This document shows, one piece after another, positions 59,098 through 64,000 of a stretch of DNA of 64,000 nt. Source of the stretch: Eucommia ulmoides. Its lineage: Eukaryota; Streptophyta; Magnoliopsida; Garryales; Eucommiaceae. The notes below the pieces were generated by a model that made no database searches, had not been told where the DNA came from, and saw only the letters and a program-made list of their open reading frames with translations. Made by a program: the position numbers and the translations under genes. The stretch's first letter is position 1; every line of letters starts with the position of its first letter. The stretch lies in NCBI GenBank assembly GCA_016647705.1, contig CM028336.1:4898001-4962000 (forward strand), read 5' to 3'.

Positions 59098-59646
59098 TGT
59101 TGTTGAATCCCACATTGACGCTAGGCCCTCCAATATCAAACTCCACCTTGCGCGTGAGGGGTGTGTTGAATCTCACATCTCTTGTGTTACCTGATCTGGA
59201 GCAATATATAAACCTTAGGGCAATCCTCTTCTTACAATATGTATTTTGAGCATGAGTTAGGCTCATTGGGTACCTGATCCGGAGCAATATATAAACCCTA
59301 GGGCAATCCTCTTCTTACAATACGTCTTTCGAGCGTGAGTTAGGCTCGTTGGGTTTCTACTTGATGTTAGATGTGTTCATTCACACATCAATGTTGGGTC
59401 TCCTGATATCTGTTCGTAGTAATTCGTTAAGGTCCACTCTGTGTGAGAAGGTGTGGTTAATTCTACATTTGATATGTTCCCACCGGTTTGTCAAACTTCA
59501 CCCTGCGCGTGAGAGGCGTATGGGAACCCAAATTGCTTGTGTTACCTGATCCTAAGCAATTATATTAACCCTAGGACAATCTTCCTCTTACAAAACGTCT
59601 TTTGAGAGTGAGTGAGACTCATTGAATTCATATAATTGTCAATTAT
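59098..59646. mobile_element. 549-bp insertion 3' of the RLK with 22-bp flanking repeats
   Basis: A near-identical 22-bp sequence (one mismatch, core GAAAATTAATTATGA) flanks the segment at 59076-59097 and 59647-59668. Inside, an 83-bp unit with GAGCAATATATAAACC and CAATCCTCTTCTTACAATA occurs twice in tandem near 59195 and 59277, with a diverged third copy near 59550. It belongs to the same dispersed family as 21853-22075. Long flanking repeats suggest retroposition, but TCCCACAT edges also resemble TRIMs. It lies about 100 bp after the RLK stop, so it may fall in the 3' untranslated region. Confidence 0.55.
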
Positions 59647-59935
59647 GAAAATTAATTATGAAATTTATCTCCCAAAGGGGATACGTTTGTGGCATTTGTG
59701 TAGCAATTTCCTCTCATATTTTTGTTTCCCTTCCCAGAAAATTCGGAACAGTAACATAAATCCTGGAACAAAAAAAATGTTTTGGTTTCTATTAAGTTAA
59801 CAAAAATTCATTTCGAAACCTGGGAACATAAAACAAGAACATATATATGCTTTTTTCTTTAATTACTTTATTTCTATTCCAAGTTTTCTATGAATAAAAA
59901 CAAAAATACGAGAACAAAAACATTAATATAACTTA

Positions 59936-60252
59936 GGTAGTGTTTGGTTAGTGTTTCTGATTTTCTGTTTCTACTTCCAATAAATTGGGACAAAAATTCT
60001 ATTTCGTTCAGGAGTATTCCAGGAATAGAAACATGTTTCGTAACAACTATTGCCTTGAAATTGTTTGTTTAATTTATGAGAACAGAAACAAAAAACACGT
60101 TTAGTTGTAACATTTTTTTTTTTTCGTTAAGAAATTACTCCCAAAATTTTGGGAACATAAACGTGTTTACCAAACGCGTTTTTGTACATTAATTCCAAAA
60201 TTTTAGGAGCGGGAACAGAAATCGAGGAACAGAAACACTAACCAAACGCGGC
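59936..60252. mobile_element. PIF/Harbinger-like MITE at the 3' end of QOR3
   Basis: Left end GGTAGTGTTTGGTTAGTGTT, right end in reverse GGCCGCGTTTGGTTAGTGTT. The target duplication is not clear. It ends about 10 bp from the QOR3 stop codon and so should form most of its 3' untranslated region. Similar GTGTTTCTGTTCC sequence also abuts QOR1 and QOR2. Confidence 0.6.
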
Positions 60253-60262
60253 CCACTTGCTT

Positions 60263-61146
60263 TTATTGATTGGAACCATCGGGTATGAGCAAAATAGAAC
60301 CAGATGTTTTTCGACTCTCGAGATCAGCATGGGCTCGGGCCACTTGAGATAAAGGGTAAGTATGATTTACTCGAACCTTTAGAACTCCTGATTCAATTAG
60401 GGCAAAAACATCTCCAGCGGCTACCAAAAGCTCGTCTCGACTCAAAGTATAATGCTGTAGGGAAGGTCTTGTCAAAAAGAGCGATTTTTTGCTCAGATCG
60501 GTAACAGAAATGGGGTCCGGTGGACCAGATGACTGCCCGTAAATCACCATGTATCCTCGAGTTTTCAAGCACGCTAACGATCCCTGAGAACACAATTTTA
60601 ATGTCCCAATTGGTAAATGGAAAGAACAATTCAGTTATGTTTCCAGAAATTTGTTCTAAAAATCTAGGAACAGAACAGAACATAACATAACAGAACAGAA
60701 CAGAAACAATTAGAAGATAATTACCTGAAAGGTATCTTTCCCAACCGAATCATAGACAACTTCGACCCCATAGCCAAACGTTATCTCGTTAACGCGAGCA
60801 ACAAAATCCTGATCCTTGTAGAGAATAACATGGTGACATCCATCTTCTCGGGCTTGAGCTGCTTTTTCCTCTGTTGAGACCGTCCCAATAACAATGGCGC
60901 CAAGCGCATTAGCCCACTGGCACAGTAAAGACCCAACCCCACCTGCTGCTGCATGAACAAGAACGGTATGCCCACGTTCAACCTGCATTTCCCGACAGTT
61001 AAAATCAACTTTTTTTTCCAAATGAAAATTAGTTTAATTCTGTTCAATTAAATCAACAGTTAAAGAAAGTTTATGGTGCATTTGATTAGGGAGCTGGGAA
61101 CATAAACACAAATATGAAAACAAAACAAATAAATATCATTATATAT

Positions 61147-61202
<56 letters not shown>

Positions 61203-63478
61203 GTATATGTTGCTGTTTAGCCCCAACAATTTTAGAATATTTTTTTGTGAACATAACAGAATTGTTTCCAGATTTCTATTTCTGCTCTACGTTTTCTAAG
61301 AACAGGAACAAAATTTGAGAAAAAAAAAACACTAAACAAACGCCACTTTTACTTTTATGTTCCATGAAAACTTGGACAGTAACAGAAAAATTGTTTATGG
61401 TCTTTTCCCAAAATTTTAGAACAAATTTATGGGAACAGAACAGAGAAATATTTTGTTTTGCTCCCAAGTTTTTGTTTATATTACAACAGAAACAGAAATA
61501 TGGGTCTGAACAATGAACTAGTACAGTTAACATATAATAATAAATAATTTATTGGGGCAGTTCACCGGCCCCATTAGGGGGTAAAAACTACCGTAATAAC
61601 CAAAGCTTTTGCGGGTTACATTCCAATATTTTTTGATTATCCAGTCAGATTTGCCTTTACTCATATCTAATTGCTTAAATAACACGAGATTGATTTGCTT
61701 GAGATAACTACGCCACAAAAAGTAGGGACGGTTACCGAATTGAAAATAAACCACACCACTTGCGTGTTCTTAAAATAACGATAACTTTTTTTTATATGTA
61801 AAGTTTGTTTCATTTGATTACAAATTTATGATCGTGAGATCATTAGTTTCAAAACGATTCCAGAATCAACTATTTTTTTCACCAATTAAAAAGTTCATGT
61901 TGAATTCAACATGAAAAAAAAAAAAGTATTAAACTCAACTACTACTAAATTATATAACAAAACATATACAAATGTATGTTGTTTTGAAGTTATGTTTATG
62001 GCGAATAAAAATCTGTGTTTGGATCATCAAAACGATCATTGTATCACAGTCTATTCTTAGCTTTCTAACCTTAAAAATTTGCATATAAAATACCTAAAAA
62101 TATGGAGTCGTGAGTTGACTAATATTTCAATTTATCTTTCCATTTGTGTTTAAATCAATCATTTATTTCTGATTCAAAAATATAGAAAGACTCATCGTTC
62201 ATAGTTGTATTTCAATTGAAACTTGTTTACATATCTATTGTTTTTCCATAATTAGATTGAACAATAACGTACCATAGTGATTCAACACCGTGTTATATTG
62301 AATTCAACAAATTCTAAATTCTGTAAGCTATATTTCTGAATGTAACACGGCATACCTTAAAACAGGTACGGACCAAATATTGAACCGTCATTCCCTTAAG
62401 CATGGCAGCTGCTGCCACTAGAGGATCAACGGACGGCGGAACCGGCACCACCCTCTCCGCCAACAGGATTTGCTCTTCAGCATATGAACCCATCGGATGA
62501 CCAGCATAAGCAACAATATCTCCAACTTTCATTCCGGTTAGACCCGGACCCACTGCTGTAACCACACCTACCGCCTCCACGCCTGAAAATAACCGAAATA
62601 ATTTGAATCTACACAGAACACCGATATAGATTCAAAATTGAAGCACGATTGAAGTAATGAAGAAGAAGACGACGACCTGGAGTGTAGGGAATCTTAGAGA
62701 AAATGTGAACTCCTTTACGGAAAACTAGATCGATGAAGTTAAGCCCAATAGCCTTATTTTTTACCTTCACCTCTCCCTCCTTTGGTTCTCTGATCTCCAC
62801 ATCCTCCCATTTCATAACCTGTCATCATTTCTGTTAGATTTCTATCCCACATCGATTATATGAGAGTGCCTAGACCACTATATAAGTCAAAGAAGTTATC
62901 CCAGTTGACTTATATAGTGATTTGAAAACTCTTAAGTGATCGATGTGGGACAGAAAGTTAACACCCATTCTTAAATTCATGGTTTCAGAGCCAAGATTAT
63001 GAGAATTTCCATCTCTTCCCTAGTAATCAAATCTTCCGTGCAAGTCGAGATTTACACATATCAAATCATTCATTCCCTCATATTCAAACCATCCGTGCAA
63101 ATCGGGAGTTACATGTGTTAGATTCTTATCTCACATCGATCACTTAAGAGGATTCCCAAACCACTATATAAGTTAAGTGGAATAACTTGATGGTTTTGAT
63201 TTGGGCGTAATCGATGTGGATCGGAAATCTAACAATTTCAAATTACAATTTCACAGAGACAGAAAAACAATTCAAAATTAAGCAAAGCATACACTAAGAA
63301 GTTCTTCGTGAATTCAACATAACCATCACAATCAATCCGAGTGTATGTATTTAATACCTGAGCAATAGTAACCTAATTACTAATGATTAAAGGCATATGT
63401 TACATGAATAGAGAGAAGATATAGAGAGAGAGTGACCTCAGGACCACCGAATTCATAAACCCTAATGGCTTTGACCAT
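60263..63478 (-). CDS. NAD(P)H:quinone oxidoreductase, zeta-crystallin type (QOR3)
   Basis: Exons 63478-63437, 62818-62677, 62582-62356, 60982-60725 and 60583-60263 have GT-AG introns, giving 329 aa with no interruption. The exon lengths equal those of QOR1 and QOR2 except for the last. It starts [14 protein letters not shown] and keeps the AAAGGVGS cofactor loop and SLFLTRPS, but ends LIPDGSNQ. It is the most diverged of the three copies (for example [16 protein letters not shown] where QOR1 has FRKGLSNAPTKPFTPG), and its introns share little with theirs, so it split off first. It sits tail-to-tail with the intact kinase gene, 1.27 kb between stop codons. Intron 1 contains a TRIM; intron 3 carries an AT microsatellite. 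Substrate is inferred from the family only. Confidence 0.93.
61141..61208. repeat. AT/GTAT microsatellite in QOR3 intron 3
   Basis: An AT-dominated tract with ATAC and GTAT interruptions. Short frames on both strands here are repeat translations. Confidence 0.9.
62832..63234 (+). mobile_element. TRIM in QOR3 intron 1
   Basis: A second TRIM family. LTRs span 62832-62963 (132 bp) and 63116-63234 (119 bp), both starting TGTTAGATT and ending AACA. A TGGTTTCAGAGCC primer-site-like sequence lies shortly after the first LTR. A perfect 5-bp duplication ATTTC flanks it (62827-62831, 63235-63239). The first LTR contains its own inverted repeat (CCCACATCGAT / ATCGATGTGGG). Absent from QOR1 and QOR2. 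Confidence 0.85.
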
Positions 63479-63719
63479 TGTCGCTTGGGATGATGCAGAA
63501 AACTACTCCGACGATTGATTTTGTTGGGGCGGTGGAGAAAACAGGGGATCATTGCGTTCTGATTGAGCTTCACGGAATTGAAATAGGAATTGTTGTCTCT
63601 CTCGGACTTTGTAATTGTCGCCGGCGAAGTGACGAATTGCGGTGGCGGGAGATACGCCAAAACAATTTGGTAGAAGACGACAGAGGTAATGACAAACCGC
63701 TGCATTGCTTTTTGATTTT

Positions 63720-64000
63720 TGAAAAATAAAAAGTGATATATTTTGTATTTAACTAAATTATATCCGGAATTGTAATGCCTTTTTCAAAACAGGAGGAGAC
63801 TGTTACAACTGCCCCGAGCAAGGATGCCAGTAATGGTGTGTCTCGGGATTGATGAGCTTGCTCAGGATAATGTGGTTGAGGTCTTCGACCTGCTATCCCT
63901 AATAAGGGCGACGGCTAGGGTTTGTCTACTTAGGAGTAGTAGTGCTCGATGTAGTAGTCTGCTCGGGTCACTGGTAGGTCTTCCCGGGAACCAACACACG
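63720..64000. other. Right edge of window, no gene recognised
   Basis: From about 63780 the composition becomes GC-richer (CTGCCCCGAGCAAGG, then TCTTCCCGGGAACC). This may be the start of another repeat that continues beyond the window. No supported coding region. Confidence 0.3.

Noticed and set aside
1-64000. Search for tRNA, rRNA, CRISPR and organellar inserts
   Set aside because: No T-loop GGTTCGAATCC with paired arms, no regular spaced repeats and no recognisable rRNA or plastid genes. TGGTATCAGAGC hits are TRIM primer sites, not tRNA genes.

Overview
The window looks like AT-rich nuclear DNA of a eudicot plant. It has short-exon, GT-AG-spliced genes, plant receptor kinase and receptor-like protein families, and a dense layer of plant transposons (hAT, PIF/Harbinger-like, MULE-like, RTE-type LINE tails, TRIMs, Ty1/copia fossils). 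No tRNA, rRNA or CRISPR array was seen. All coordinates come from reading the sequence by eye; no alignment or database search was run.

The backbone is an eroded tandem array whose ancestral unit appears to be an LRR receptor kinase gene (RLK, plus strand) facing tail-to-tail a quinone oxidoreductase gene (QOR, minus strand). Four units can be traced. Unit 1 (about 1-10,750) keeps the RLK 5' region, RLK exon 1, part of RLK intron 1, and an intact QOR1 (5303-10461). Unit 2 (about 10,750-14,459) keeps the RLK 5' region and exon 1, but only the promoter edge of its QOR. Unit 3 (about 16,444-41,650) keeps RLK exon 1 and the two ends of intron 1, with an 11.3-kb segment holding a broken LRR receptor-like protein gene (22557-25726) between them, followed by an intact QOR2 (31414-41315). 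Unit 4 (about 46,400-63,720) is complete: a 12-exon RLK (48827-58996, 864 aa predicted) and QOR3 (60263-63478). The window therefore carries one whole RLK, three orphan RLK signal-peptide exons with 5' flank, and three whole QOR genes.

Transposons date the events. A Ty1/copia fossil lies 5' of RLK exon 1 in all four units, so it is older than the array. A TRIM array sits in QOR intron 4 of copies 1 and 2 and predates that duplication. Copy-specific insertions with target-site duplications came later: a PIF/Harbinger-like element in QOR1; in QOR2 a 4.7-kb hAT with 8-bp duplications and a nearly open transposase gene, a 0.88-kb non-autonomous hAT and a 48-bp LINE tail; a TRIM in QOR3; and a LINE fragment, TRIMs and foldback elements in RLK introns.

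By family knowledge, the RLK would be a plasma-membrane receptor with a malectin-like ectodomain, and the QORs soluble NAD(P)H-dependent reductases of quinones or reactive carbonyls. A working link between them is not shown by the sequence; their co-amplification is the main observation. I did not find a convincing new biological system. The strongest candidates for follow-up are the RLK-QOR array, the orphan signal-peptide exons, a 2-kb insertion packed with TGTTACATGTAACA-type palindromes, and a pair of fold-back hairpins near 43.8-44.0 kb.
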